Below, in pieces: positions 36,716 through 44,738 of a DNA stretch of 45,161 nucleotides. Made by a program: the position numbers and the translations under genes. The stretch spans positions 1 through 45,161 of the forward strand of contig NZ_VCQV01000039.1 of assembly GCF_007845645.1 (NCBI RefSeq), written 5' to 3'. Under the pieces are notes generated by a model, which saw only the letters and a list, made by a program, of their open reading frames with translations, made no database searches and was not told where the DNA came from. Positions within the stretch are counted from its first letter, which is position 1; each line of letters opens with the position of its first letter. This DNA comes from Leekyejoonella antrihumi (GTDB lineage: Bacteria; Actinomycetota; Actinomycetes; Actinomycetales; Dermatophilaceae).

Positions 36716-37570
36716 TCAGAACGCCGCGGTCAGCACGACGCCAAGCATCGCGAGCGCCACACCGGCCGACTGGATCGGGCGCATCCGCTCGTGCAGCACG
36801 AACCGCGCCAGCAGCAGTGTCATCACCGGATAGAGCGACCCGAGCACGCTGGCGACACTGACCTGGCCGTATGCCGTGGAGACGGCGAACAGCACATTGG
36901 CGCCGAGGTCTCCGGCGCCCACGATCAGCAGCGGCAGCAGGTCACGGTGATCCGCTCCCTTACCGGGCAGCCCGCCGGGCCACAGAGCCCAGGTGAGTGC
37001 GAGCACGCCGACGCTCGCGACGCGCATCGCCCAGAGCGATCCGACGACGCTGTCGGCGGCGCCGCGGTCGAGGAAGAAGAGGGACAGGCCGAAACCGAAT
37101 GCGGCCACGACGGCGAGCAGCACCGGCCGCCGACTGACCTCACCGGACAGCTCCGGGCCGGACGCCAGCGCAGCACCAAGCAGGGCCAGAGTCAGACCAG
37201 CAGCCACGACCGGTCCGATGCTGTCGCCGGTGAGCAGCCCGAGCGTCACCGGGACGACGGCGCCAAGGGCCGCGATCGGTGAGACGACGCCCATCGTGCC
37301 GCTGGACAGCGCGGCATAGAAGCAGGTCAGCCCCGCGGCGCCGGTGACTCCGGACAGCACCCCATACACAGCCCACCCGGCCGGCCAATGCGGCGCACTG
37401 ATCGCGCCCTCACCCAGGGCGACGGCGATCACCACGGACATGACCAACAGCCCGCCGAGCTGCGACAGCGTGACGACCCGCAGTGCGGCGATTCGTTTGG
37501 AGAACCACCCGCCGGCGAAGTCGGACGTGCCCCACACGGCGCTGGAGGCCAGTGCCAACAGCGCGAGCAC
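36716..37570 (-). CDS. EamA/DMT family transporter
   Basis: A 284-residue membrane protein with about ten spans in two equal halves, the drug/metabolite transporter plan. The first half opens LLALASSAVWGTSDFAGGWFSKR and the second ends SVLGSLYPVMTLLLARFVLHERM, the usual 'L-x-P-V-x-x-x-L-x-x-x-x-x-L-x-E' end of an EamA domain. Substrate is unknown. It starts with GTG 3 bases after the stop of the PEP-mutase-family gene, so the two are coupled. hemE follows on the same strand. Confidence 0.9.
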   Translation of the reverse strand: MLALLALASSAVWGTSDFAGGWFSKRIAALRVVTLSQLGGLLVMSVVIAVALGEGAISAPHWPAGWAVYGVLSGVTGAAGLTCFYAALSSGTMGVVSPIAALGAVVPVTLGLLTGDSIGPVVAAGLTLALLGAALASGPELSGEVSRRPVLLAVVAAFGFGLSLFFLDRGAADSVVGSLWAMRVASVGVLALTWALWPGGLPGKGADHRDLLPLLIVGAGDLGANVLFAVSTAYGQVSVASVLGSLYPVMTLLLARFVLHERMRPIQSAGVALAMLGVVLTAAF

Positions 37571-37573
37571 CGG

Positions 37574-38380
37574 TCAGTCGTCCCGGAACGTCTGCCGCTG
37601 CTGCGAGGTCAAGGAGCCCTCGAGGTATCCCGTGGTTCCCTCCGCGGCCAGCTCCGTGGCGGCGCGGACGAACGCACCGTAGGCAGCCCACGTCAGGGAC
37701 CCGCCGGTCGAGACTCGCCGCACGCCGAGCTCGCGCAGCCGAGGCACGGGCGGCGTCACGCCCATCGCGAGCACGTTGACCGGAAGCCCGAGCGCAACAA
37801 CCTGCGCAATGTGCGAATCCGTGGTGATGCCAGGGGCATAGAGCACGTCGGCGCCGGCGTCACGGTAGGCCGACAGTCGCGCGACGGTGTCGTCGATGTC
37901 GGCCCGGCCGTGCAGGAAGTTCTCGGCCCGAGCGGTCAGCAGTATCCCGTGCCGGTGGGCCGCGGCGACGGCCTCGGCGACGCGGTCGGTCGCCTCTGCA
38001 CGGTCGAGCACCTGCCCCGCGACCGGGTCGAAGTCCTCGATCGAGAGGCCGGCGGCACCGGCATCCGCCAGCAGCTCCACGGTCCGAGCAATCCCGCCGT
38101 CCGCACCGGGGAAGCACCCCTCGGAGTCCACGTTGACCGGCACGTCGATGGCGTCACAGATCGCGCGGACGTGCTCGACGAGCTCCTCGCGGGTCACGTG
38201 CTGGTCCTGCCGTCCACGCGTCGCCGCGTAGCCGGAACTGGTCGTCGCAACGGCCGAAAAACCCTGGGCCTCCAGCAGCCGAGCGGAACCCTGGTCGAAC
38301 GGGTTCGGGATGAGGAAGAATCCCGCGGCGTGCAGCTCGGTGAATCGCTGACGGCGCTGGTCCACGGAGACATGTGACAT
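37574..38380 (-). CDS. Isocitrate lyase/PEP phosphonomutase family protein
   Basis: A 268-residue TIM barrel of the ICL/PEPM superfamily. Motifs are FFLIPNPFDQGSARLLEAQGFSAVATTSSGYAAT at the start, VPVNVDSEGCFPG (metal-binding Asp/Glu), GLSIEDFDP and LLTARAENFLHG. It has no K-K-C-G-H motif of true isocitrate lyase, so it belongs to the broad PEPM/oxaloacetate hydrolase-like group that breaks C-C or C-P bonds of 2-oxoacids. Substrate unknown. It shares a transcript with the EamA gene and diverges from the DUF3000 gene by 79 bases. Confidence 0.9.
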   Translation of the reverse strand: MSHVSVDQRRQRFTELHAAGFFLIPNPFDQGSARLLEAQGFSAVATTSSGYAATRGRQDQHVTREELVEHVRAICDAIDVPVNVDSEGCFPGADGGIARTVELLADAGAAGLSIEDFDPVAGQVLDRAEATDRVAEAVAAAHRHGILLTARAENFLHGRADIDDTVARLSAYRDAGADVLYAPGITTDSHIAQVVALGLPVNVLAMGVTPPVPRLRELGVRRVSTGGSLTWAAYGAFVRAATELAAEGTTGYLEGSLTSQQRQTFRDD

Positions 38381-38447
38381 ACAGGCATCGTGTCACGCAC
38401 CGCACACCGTCGGCGCGCCGTTCCCTGATTCGCGAGCGTGGACGACC

Positions 38448-38453
38448 TAGGCT
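38448..38453 (+). promoter_or_regulatory. -10 box of the DUF3000 gene (leaderless type)
   Basis: TAGGCT, then GTTCTG, then the GTG at 38460. Confidence 0.6.
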
Positions 38454-38459
38454 GTTCTG

Positions 38460-39044
38460 GTGGGCACCCGAAACATCAGCGGCGATGCCGCCTCGGACTT
38501 CCAGCACGCGACTGCAGCGCTGGCGGACGTCCGCCTGCGCCCGGAGGTCCGGCTGACCGAGGTACCGGCTCCCGGCCGCATCGCGCCGTATTCTCTCGCA
38601 CTCTCCGCCGACGTCTTGCAGGCAGGCGACCCGGACGACGAGCTCGCATCCGGCCGGTTCGTGCTGCTGCACGACCCGAACTGCCCAGAACCGTGGCAGG
38701 GAGCGTGGCGCGTAGTCACCTTCGCGCGCGCCGCACTGGAACCGGAGATGGCCACCGACCCGATGCTCGGCGACGTCGGCTGGAGCTGGCTGATGGACTC
38801 GCTGGAGGCCGTCGACGCCGAGTTCGTTGCACCGGCCGGCACCGTCACCAGGGTCGTCTCCGACGGCTACGGCGGGCTTTCCGAGAACGGCACCAGCGTC
38901 GAGATGGAGGTGCGTGCCTCCTGGACACCAGCCGGTCTGCAGCTGGCGTCGCACCTGGAGGCGTGGGGCGCGTTGCTGTGCACGATTGCCGGGCTGCCGC
39001 CGCTTCCCGAAGGAGTGGTGGCCCTGCCAGGGCAGCGTCGATGA
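38460..39044 (+). CDS. DUF3000 family protein
   Basis: A 194-residue soluble protein of a family restricted, as far as I know, to Actinobacteria and of unknown function. Recognisable parts are RLTEVPAPGRIAPYSLALSA-like near residue 35, FVLLHDPNCPEPWQGAWRVVTFARA in the middle and LGDVGWSWLMDSLEA. It commonly stands just before an RNase D gene, as it does here: its TGA overlaps the ATG of that gene by 4 bases, so the two are coupled and may work on the same RNA substrates. The start is GTG 38460, set by TAGGCT six bases before it. Confidence 0.9.
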   Translation: MGTRNISGDAASDFQHATAALADVRLRPEVRLTEVPAPGRIAPYSLALSADVLQAGDPDDELASGRFVLLHDPNCPEPWQGAWRVVTFARAALEPEMATDPMLGDVGWSWLMDSLEAVDAEFVAPAGTVTRVVSDGYGGLSENGTSVEMEVRASWTPAGLQLASHLEAWGALLCTIAGLPPLPEGVVALPGQRR

Positions 39045-40363
39045 GCCCAGCCTCGTCGTCCACGTCAGAACCCAGCAAGCCCGAGGCCGAGGCGGAGGCC
39101 GACGAGACCTACCCGGTGATGGAACGCCCCGCCGACGGCGTCCCGGACGTCATCGAGACCGAGCGGGCACTGATCGAGGCGGCGGACGCTCTGGCCGGCG
39201 GCGCCGGCCCGGTCGCGCTGGACGCCGAACGCGCATCGGGTTATCGCTACGGGTCCCGGGCCTACCTGGTCCAGATCCGCAGAAGCGGTGCGGGCAGCTT
39301 CCTGATCGACCCCATCGCCTGCCCCGATCTTGAGCCCATCCAGCGGGCGATCGGCGACGCAGAGTGGGTGCTGCACGCCGCGACCCAGGATCTGCCGTGC
39401 CTCAAGGAGCTGGGCCTGCATCCGACGACACTGTTCGACACCGAGCTCGGCTCGCGCCTAGCCGGGCTGCCACGGGTCGGCCTGGCAACGGTGGTCGAGC
39501 ACTATCTGCAGGTCTCCCTGGCCAAGGAACACTCCGCGGCCGACTGGTCCACCCGGCCGCTGCCCGAATCCTGGCTGCTGTATGCCGCGCTCGACGTCGA
39601 GGTGCTGGTCGAGGTTCGCGACCTGTTGCGCGAGGACCTCGCCCGCCAGGGCAAGCTCGACTGGGCCATGCAAGAGTTCGAGGCGCTGACCCACTTCACC
39701 GGCCCGCCGGTGAAGACCGACCCGTGGCGACGCACATCGGGGATGCACCGGATGCGCGACCGCCGCGCGATCGCCCGGGTCCGCGAGTTGTGGCTTACCC
39801 GCGACGAGATCGCACAGCAGCGTGATGTGGCCCCGGGCCGAGTCCTGCCCGACGCGCTGATCGTGATGATGGCGAACCGGGCACCTCGCACGGCCGCGGA
39901 CCTGCAGGCACTCGAACAGGACACCCCACAGGTCTCCAAGCGGGGACGTGCACGACCGCCGCACCGTGGCCTGGCCCGGCACCAACGAGAGTGGCTCGAT
40001 GCCATCCGCCGGGTCGGCGCCCTGACCGACAAGCAGCTGCCCCCGACGACTGTGCGTAGTGACGCTCCGCCACCCGCCCGCGCCTGGGCGGACCGCGACC
40101 CGGTCGCCGCGGCCCGGCTGACCCAGGTACGCGACCGGCTCGCCGTGCTCTCCGAGAGCCACGACATACCGGTAGAGAATCTGGTGACCCCGAGCACGCT
40201 GCGGCGCGTCCTCTGGCAGCCACCGCAGGTCCTCGACTCGGCGCGCGTCAAGGAACATCTCCTCGAGCTCGGCGCCCGCCCCTGGCAGCTAGAGCTGGTC
40301 GCACCGCTGATCGTGCAGGCCGCCGCGGACCACCCATCGCCCTCAGAATCCACCGCCTCCTGA
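39041..40363 (+). CDS. rnd: Ribonuclease D family 3'-5' exonuclease
   Basis: A 440-residue enzyme. Residues about 45-225 form the DEDDy exonuclease: GPVALDAERASGYRYGSRAYLVQI (first Asp and Glu), VLHAATQDLPCL (second Asp), and LLYAALDVEVLVEV (Tyr and last Asp). All four acids and the Tyr are present. Residues about 245-325 hold an HRDC domain (RAIARVRELWLTRDEIAQQRDVAPGRVLPD), and a second HRDC-like part follows to the end, as in E. coli RNase D. The family trims the 3' ends of tRNA and other stable RNA. An acidic, low-complexity stretch precedes the nuclease. It is coupled to DUF3000. Confidence 0.95.
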   Translation: MSPASSSTSEPSKPEAEAEADETYPVMERPADGVPDVIETERALIEAADALAGGAGPVALDAERASGYRYGSRAYLVQIRRSGAGSFLIDPIACPDLEPIQRAIGDAEWVLHAATQDLPCLKELGLHPTTLFDTELGSRLAGLPRVGLATVVEHYLQVSLAKEHSAADWSTRPLPESWLLYAALDVEVLVEVRDLLREDLARQGKLDWAMQEFEALTHFTGPPVKTDPWRRTSGMHRMRDRRAIARVRELWLTRDEIAQQRDVAPGRVLPDALIVMMANRAPRTAADLQALEQDTPQVSKRGRARPPHRGLARHQREWLDAIRRVGALTDKQLPPTTVRSDAPPPARAWADRDPVAAARLTQVRDRLAVLSESHDIPVENLVTPSTLRRVLWQPPQVLDSARVKEHLLELGARPWQLELVAPLIVQAAADHPSPSESTAS

Positions 40364-40393
40364 CCCGTGGAATGACTGGCGGACAGCACCTGC

Positions 40394-40487
40394 ATGTGAT
40401 GTGTGACGAACAGCTCGCCAGAATTACGCCTCCCACGCGCCTTCGATCACCATGTTTATCTCATATGTGATCTACACTCGCTCACAT
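40394..40487 (+). promoter_or_regulatory. Candidate operator of the XRE-MurA fusion gene
   Basis: ATGTGA (40465-40470) and TCACAT (40482-40487) are an inverted repeat with 11 bases between, enclosing the -10 box and the start codon. GATCAC (40445-40450) and GTGATC (40467-40472) form a second, overlapping inverted pair. Further half-sites lie upstream: ATGTGA at 40394 and GTGTGA at 40401. This fits binding of a dimeric Cro/C1-type protein, possibly the gene's own product. Confidence 0.5.
40473..40478 (+). promoter_or_regulatory. -10 box of the XRE-MurA fusion gene (leaderless type)
   Basis: TACACT, then seven bases, then the ATG at 40486. Confidence 0.55.
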
Positions 40488-42021
40488 GGCCGATGACTAC
40501 CTCGTCCGAGTTGGCACGCTGATCCGCGATGCGCGTCGACACAAGAAACTAACCCAAAGTGAGCTCGCCGAAGCACTGCAGACCAGCCAGAGTGCCGTCG
40601 CGCGGATCGAGCAGGGCAAGCAGAACCTCAGTCTGGAGACGCTTGCGCGCATCAGCGAGGCTCTCGACACGGAGGTCGTGGCGGTTGCCTCGTCGACACC
40701 GCTGAATTTGCGGATCGAGGGCGGCCGGCAGCTGTCCGGCGCCATCGACGTGCGCACCAGCAAGAATGCCGCCGTCGCCTGCCTGTGCGCCGCCCTGCTC
40801 AACAAGGGACGCACCACGCTGCGCAACCTCGCCCGGATCGAAGAGGTCAACCGCATCACCGAGGTGCTGGGATCGATCGGCGTGCGCACCCGCTGGCTGC
40901 CCGACTCCAGTGACCTGGAGATCACTCCTCCCAAGACGCTGGACCTCGCGGCGATGGATGAGACCGCCGCACGACGCACCCGCACCATCTTGATGTTCCT
41001 GGGCCCGCTGCTGCACGAGTTCAGTGAGTTCAAGCTGCCGAACGCCGGCGGCTGCGACCTCGGGGAGCGCACGGTCGAGCCGCATCTGCACGCGTTGAAG
41101 GCCTTCGGCCTCGGGGTCGTTGCGACGCACGGCTACTACCACGCCTCGGTCGACCATGACGCCTACGCGGGAGGCAGCCGCCGGATCATCCTGACCGAAC
41201 GTGGCGACACCGTGACCGAGAACGCGATCTTCGCAGCGGCGCGGATCGAGGATGAGACCACCATCCGCAACGCCAGCCCCAACTACATGGTGCAGGACCT
41301 GTGCTTCTTCCTGCAGAAGCTCGGAGTCGAGATCGAGGGCATCGGCACCACCACCCTCAAGGTGCGCGGCGTCAAGCACATCGACAAGGACGTGGAGTAC
41401 CACCCGTCCGAGGACCCGATCGAGGCGATGTCACTGCTGGCGGCCGCCGTGGTCACCGACTCGGAGATAACCATCAAGCGGGTGCCGATCGAGTTCATGG
41501 AGATCGAGCTGACCCTGCTCGAGGGCATGGGGATGAAGTACGACACCGGCCCCGAATACCTCTCGGCGAACGGCAAGACCCGGCTGGTCGACCTGCGCAC
41601 GATTCCTGGGCCGTTGAAGGCGCGCAAGGACAAGATCCACCCGATGCCGTTCCCCGGTCTCAACATCGACAACCTGCCGTTCTTCGCGGTGATCGCGGCG
41701 GTGGCCGAGGGCACGACCACCCTGCACGACTGGGTCTACGACAACCGGGCGATCTATCTGACGGATCTGACCCCGCTCGGCGCCAAGGTGCAGCTGATGG
41801 ATCCGCACCGGGTCCTCATCGAGGGGCCGACCCGCTGGCGCGCCGCGGAGATCATGTGCCCGCCGGCCCTGCGACCGGGCATGGTCATCCTGCTGGCGAT
41901 GCTTGCCGCGCCGGGTGTCTCGGTGCTGCGCAACACGTATGTCATCAACCGCGGTTACGAGGAGCTCTACTCCCGGCTGAACGCTCTCGGCGCGAACATC
42001 CAGACGTTCCGCGACATCTGA
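40486..42021 (+). CDS. murA: Cro/C1-type DNA-binding domain fused to a MurA-like enolpyruvyl transferase
   Basis: A 511-residue fusion. Residues about 7-66 are an XRE helix-turn-helix (LIRDARRHKKLTQSELAEALQTSQSAVARIEQGK). Residues about 73-508 are a UDP-GlcNAc enolpyruvyl transferase. By comparison with E. coli MurA: K93/N94 in TSKNAAVA match K22/N23, C190 in NAGGCDLGERTVEPH matches the active C115, R195 matches R120, and D395 in GLNIDNLPF may match D305. The fold therefore looks catalytically complete, although the active loop differs (GGCDLGE rather than GGCTIGA). It would make the first committed wall precursor, or a related product, and may also bind DNA. A normal murA probably exists elsewhere. 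The stop is 4 bases before the next gene. Confidence 0.9.
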   Translation: MADDYLVRVGTLIRDARRHKKLTQSELAEALQTSQSAVARIEQGKQNLSLETLARISEALDTEVVAVASSTPLNLRIEGGRQLSGAIDVRTSKNAAVACLCAALLNKGRTTLRNLARIEEVNRITEVLGSIGVRTRWLPDSSDLEITPPKTLDLAAMDETAARRTRTILMFLGPLLHEFSEFKLPNAGGCDLGERTVEPHLHALKAFGLGVVATHGYYHASVDHDAYAGGSRRIILTERGDTVTENAIFAAARIEDETTIRNASPNYMVQDLCFFLQKLGVEIEGIGTTTLKVRGVKHIDKDVEYHPSEDPIEAMSLLAAAVVTDSEITIKRVPIEFMEIELTLLEGMGMKYDTGPEYLSANGKTRLVDLRTIPGPLKARKDKIHPMPFPGLNIDNLPFFAVIAAVAEGTTTLHDWVYDNRAIYLTDLTPLGAKVQLMDPHRVLIEGPTRWRAAEIMCPPALRPGMVILLAMLAAPGVSVLRNTYVINRGYEELYSRLNALGANIQTFRDI

Positions 42022-42025
42022 CCGA

Positions 42026-42856
42026 GTGGCGTACACCGCGTTTCTTGACACCCCCGGTGTGGTCGCCATGGCCCACCGGGGGTTCTCCGGTCCCGATGGC
42101 AACCATCGCATCGAGAACTCCATGCGCGCCTTTCAGGCTGCCGTCGACCTCGGCCTGATGTATGTGGAGACGGATGTCCACGCGACCGCGGACGGGGTGC
42201 TGCTCGCCTTCCACGACGAGACGCTGGACCGGGTGACCGACTCACGGGGCGTGATCAGCGGCCTGCCGTGGTCGCAGGTGTCGCGTGCGAAAATCGGTGG
42301 TCAAGAACCCATTCCACGCCTCGAGGACCTGCTGGCCAGGTGGCCGGACCTGCGCATCAACATCGATGTGAAGTCCGCGCACGCCATTGCCCCCACTGTG
42401 GAACTCATCGATCGGATGCAGGCGCACGACCGGGTCTGCATCGCCTCCTTCTCCGACACCCGGCGCCGAGCAGTGGTGCGTAGGCTCGCTCGTCCGGTGG
42501 CCGTATCCGCGGGGCAGGGCACGATCGCACGCTTCGTCGTCGGCGGTCAGTGGCTGCCGCGCGCGCTCGACTCGGTGCTCGGTGCGACCGGTCGCGCAGG
42601 CACACCCCTGCACGGCATCGACTGCCTCCAGGTGCCCGAACGTGCCGGCCGGCTCACCGTCGTCACGCCACACTTCCTGCGGGCGGCTCACCGTCTCGGC
42701 GTCCAGGTGCACGTCTGGACGCCGAACGACGTGCCTTCGATGCACCGGTTGCTCGACCTCGGAGTCGACGGCATCATCACCGATCGTGCGGATCTGCTGA
42801 AGCAGGTGCTCCGACAGCGCGGCCAGTGGCCATCCCCACCAAACCCGCTGGTCTAG
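42026..42856 (+). CDS. Glycerophosphodiester phosphodiesterase
   Basis: A 276-residue TIM barrel that splits glycerophosphodiesters to glycerol 3-phosphate and an alcohol. Active-site residues are H17/R18 (MAHRGFSG), E30/N31 (RIENSMRAF), E48/D50 (MYVETDVHATADG) and H63 (AFHDETLDR). The C-terminal VQVHVWTPNDVPSMHRLLDLGVDGIITDRADL is the standard barrel end. It has no signal peptide, so it acts inside the cell. The GTG start at 42026 lies 4 bases after the fusion gene with no clear ribosome site, so it depends on translational coupling. The pair may link wall-precursor and glycerolipid or teichoic-acid breakdown control (inference). Confidence 0.95.
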   Translation: MAYTAFLDTPGVVAMAHRGFSGPDGNHRIENSMRAFQAAVDLGLMYVETDVHATADGVLLAFHDETLDRVTDSRGVISGLPWSQVSRAKIGGQEPIPRLEDLLARWPDLRINIDVKSAHAIAPTVELIDRMQAHDRVCIASFSDTRRRAVVRRLARPVAVSAGQGTIARFVVGGQWLPRALDSVLGATGRAGTPLHGIDCLQVPERAGRLTVVTPHFLRAAHRLGVQVHVWTPNDVPSMHRLLDLGVDGIITDRADLLKQVLRQRGQWPSPPNPLV

Positions 42857-42982
42857 GTCCGAGCCCAACCCAGCTGGTCGAGTCGGCCGGAGCCGCCAGG
42901 ACGAGAGTCGCGATCGGGACCCGGTGACCATCCGCACCCGAGCCAACCACAGGCGGTCGGCAGGGTTGTCGGTGGTGACACC

Positions 42983-42988
42983 TAAACT
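42983..42988 (+). promoter_or_regulatory. -10 box of the DUF222/HNH gene (leaderless type)
   Basis: TAAACT, then AGACAC, then the ATG at 42995. GGTG and CACC (42971-42974 and 42979-42982) form a small inverted repeat just before it. Confidence 0.6.
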
Positions 42989-42994
42989 AGACAC

Positions 42995-44503
42995 ATGTTC
43001 GAAGCAAGGGATCAGTCGCAGCACCCGACAGCCTGGGACGACCTGCGCCGCCGCCGTGCGCTCACCGGCGCCACACCACCAGCCAAGGCATCGGCAACCT
43101 GCGAGGCGGCAACAGCGTCCAAACCACCTGCCGTGGCAACTGCGTCCAACCCGATGGGCGCGCTGACCCTGGCCGAGGTAGACGCCTTCTTGACGCAGGC
43201 CGCCCGGACCGCTGCGGACCTGGACAACGCGACCCGGATCGATCAGATCGCCGCCCTCGAACAAGTCAAGAGCGCCGCCGCAGCAGCCCAGGCCCGCCTG
43301 ACCGTGGACCTCTACACCTCACAACGCGAGGCCGACCAAGGCCGCGGGCTCCCCGCGGGCAAGACCTCCCGATCGGTGGGCACCCAGATCGCGCTTGCCC
43401 GCCGCGACTCGCCCCACAAGGGCAATCGGCACCTCGGCCTGGCCAAGGCTCTGGTCGCCGAGATGCCGCACACCCTGGCCGCCCTGACCGCGGGGATCGT
43501 CAGTGAGTGGCAGGCCACCCTGCTCGTCCGCGCCACCGCGTGCCTCACCCAGCAGGACCGCACAGGCGTGGACACCCTGCTCGCGCCCCGCCTCGGTGAC
43601 CTGTCCGACCGGCGCCTGGACGCCGCCGCCCGCGCCGCCGCCGACCGGCTCGACCCGGCCGCCGCCGTCAACCGACGCGCCAAGGCAGAGTCCGACCGGC
43701 GGGTTACCACCCGACCCGCACCCGACTGCATGACCCAGCTGTCCGCGCTGCTACCCGTCAAAGACGGCGTGGCCTGCCACGCCGCCCTCAAAGCGGCAGC
43801 CGACACCGCGCGCGCCGCCGGCGACCCCAGAACCCGCGGCCAGGTCATGGCCGACACCCTCGTGCAACGCCTCACCGGCCACACGCCCGCCGTCGGCGCC
43901 GACATCGAAGTACGCGTCGTGATGAGCACCGACACCTTCCTCGGCTACGGCACCCAGTCCGCCCGGGTCCCCGACTACGGCACCATCCCCGCAGACCTGG
44001 CCTACGCCTGGGCCCACGCCGGCACACCACCCCGCCACCCCAAAAATCCCCGTTCTACCGGGGACGCCCCCACCGACGGTGCAGCAGCCGACGTCACCAA
44101 TATCGACCCCGACAGCCGGTCCGGGCGCGCCGAACGCGCACGCGTGTTCCTGCGGAGAATGTTCGCCACCCCCGACCAGTCCCGCCTGGTCGCCATGGAA
44201 ACCGGACGCCGCGAATTCACCGGCCTACTCGCCGAATTCCTGAACACCCGCGACCAAACCTGCCGGACGCCCTACTGCGACGCCCCCATCCGCCACCACG
44301 ACCACGTCACCCCCCACGCAACGGGCGGACCCACCACCGCCACCAACGGCCAAGGCCTTTGCGAAGCCTGCAACTACCTCAAACAGCATCCCGACTGGAC
44401 CGCGAGACCCGGACCACACGCCGACCAGCCACACCAGGTCACCTGGACCACCCCCACCGGCCACACCTACCACTCCACCGCGCCACCGCCCCTGGGCGAC
44501 TGA
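42995..44503 (+). CDS. DUF222 domain protein with C-terminal HNH nuclease (13E12 family)
   Basis: A 502-residue protein. Residues about 50-330 are a DUF222 (13E12 repeat) region, helical and rich in Ala/Arg (LTVDLYTSQREADQGRGLPAGKTSRSVGTQIALAR; ALTAGIVSEWQATLLVRAT). A Pro/Asp-rich linker (about 345-375) follows. Residues about 425-470 are an HNH nuclease: CRTPYCDAPIRHHDHVTPHATGGPTTATNGQGLCEACNYLKQHP, with the D-H-V, N-x-x-x-L-C-x-x-C-N core and paired zinc cysteines. The family is multi-copy in many actinobacterial genomes and its job is unproven; a link to mobile DNA is suspected. A short CCCCG/CGGGG hairpin lies inside the linker at 44047-44063. Confidence 0.93.
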   Translation: MFEARDQSQHPTAWDDLRRRRALTGATPPAKASATCEAATASKPPAVATASNPMGALTLAEVDAFLTQAARTAADLDNATRIDQIAALEQVKSAAAAAQARLTVDLYTSQREADQGRGLPAGKTSRSVGTQIALARRDSPHKGNRHLGLAKALVAEMPHTLAALTAGIVSEWQATLLVRATACLTQQDRTGVDTLLAPRLGDLSDRRLDAAARAAADRLDPAAAVNRRAKAESDRRVTTRPAPDCMTQLSALLPVKDGVACHAALKAAADTARAAGDPRTRGQVMADTLVQRLTGHTPAVGADIEVRVVMSTDTFLGYGTQSARVPDYGTIPADLAYAWAHAGTPPRHPKNPRSTGDAPTDGAAADVTNIDPDSRSGRAERARVFLRRMFATPDQSRLVAMETGRREFTGLLAEFLNTRDQTCRTPYCDAPIRHHDHVTPHATGGPTTATNGQGLCEACNYLKQHPDWTARPGPHADQPHQVTWTTPTGHTYHSTAPPPLGD

Positions 44504-44738
44504 ACAGTCCCCTGGCACGGGGCACTCCACCGTGCTCGGCGACATTGTCCCAGGTTTACGCCGAACAGGCTGAGAAATTTCCGTGCGAGACTGCACTGGG
44601 AACAAGTGGGTTCACACCTGGCGGGTCGACCTGCCGGTTCTACCGTTGACGCGAGGCGTGGCTTGACCACACCCCGGTGACCGCGTACGCGGAGCACGGT
44701 CACCTCGCGGTTCGGCCCAGCGAGAATCGGTGGCGGTC
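44504..44738. other. Gap between the HNH gene and the S53 peptidase gene
   Basis: No gene seen. GCACGG (44515-44520) and CCGTGC (44530-44535) could form a weak terminator for the HNH gene. GGTGACCG (44676-44683) and CGGTCACC (44697-44704) form a perfect 8-base inverted repeat around 13 bases, 35 bases before the peptidase ATG; it may be an operator. Confidence 0.35.
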
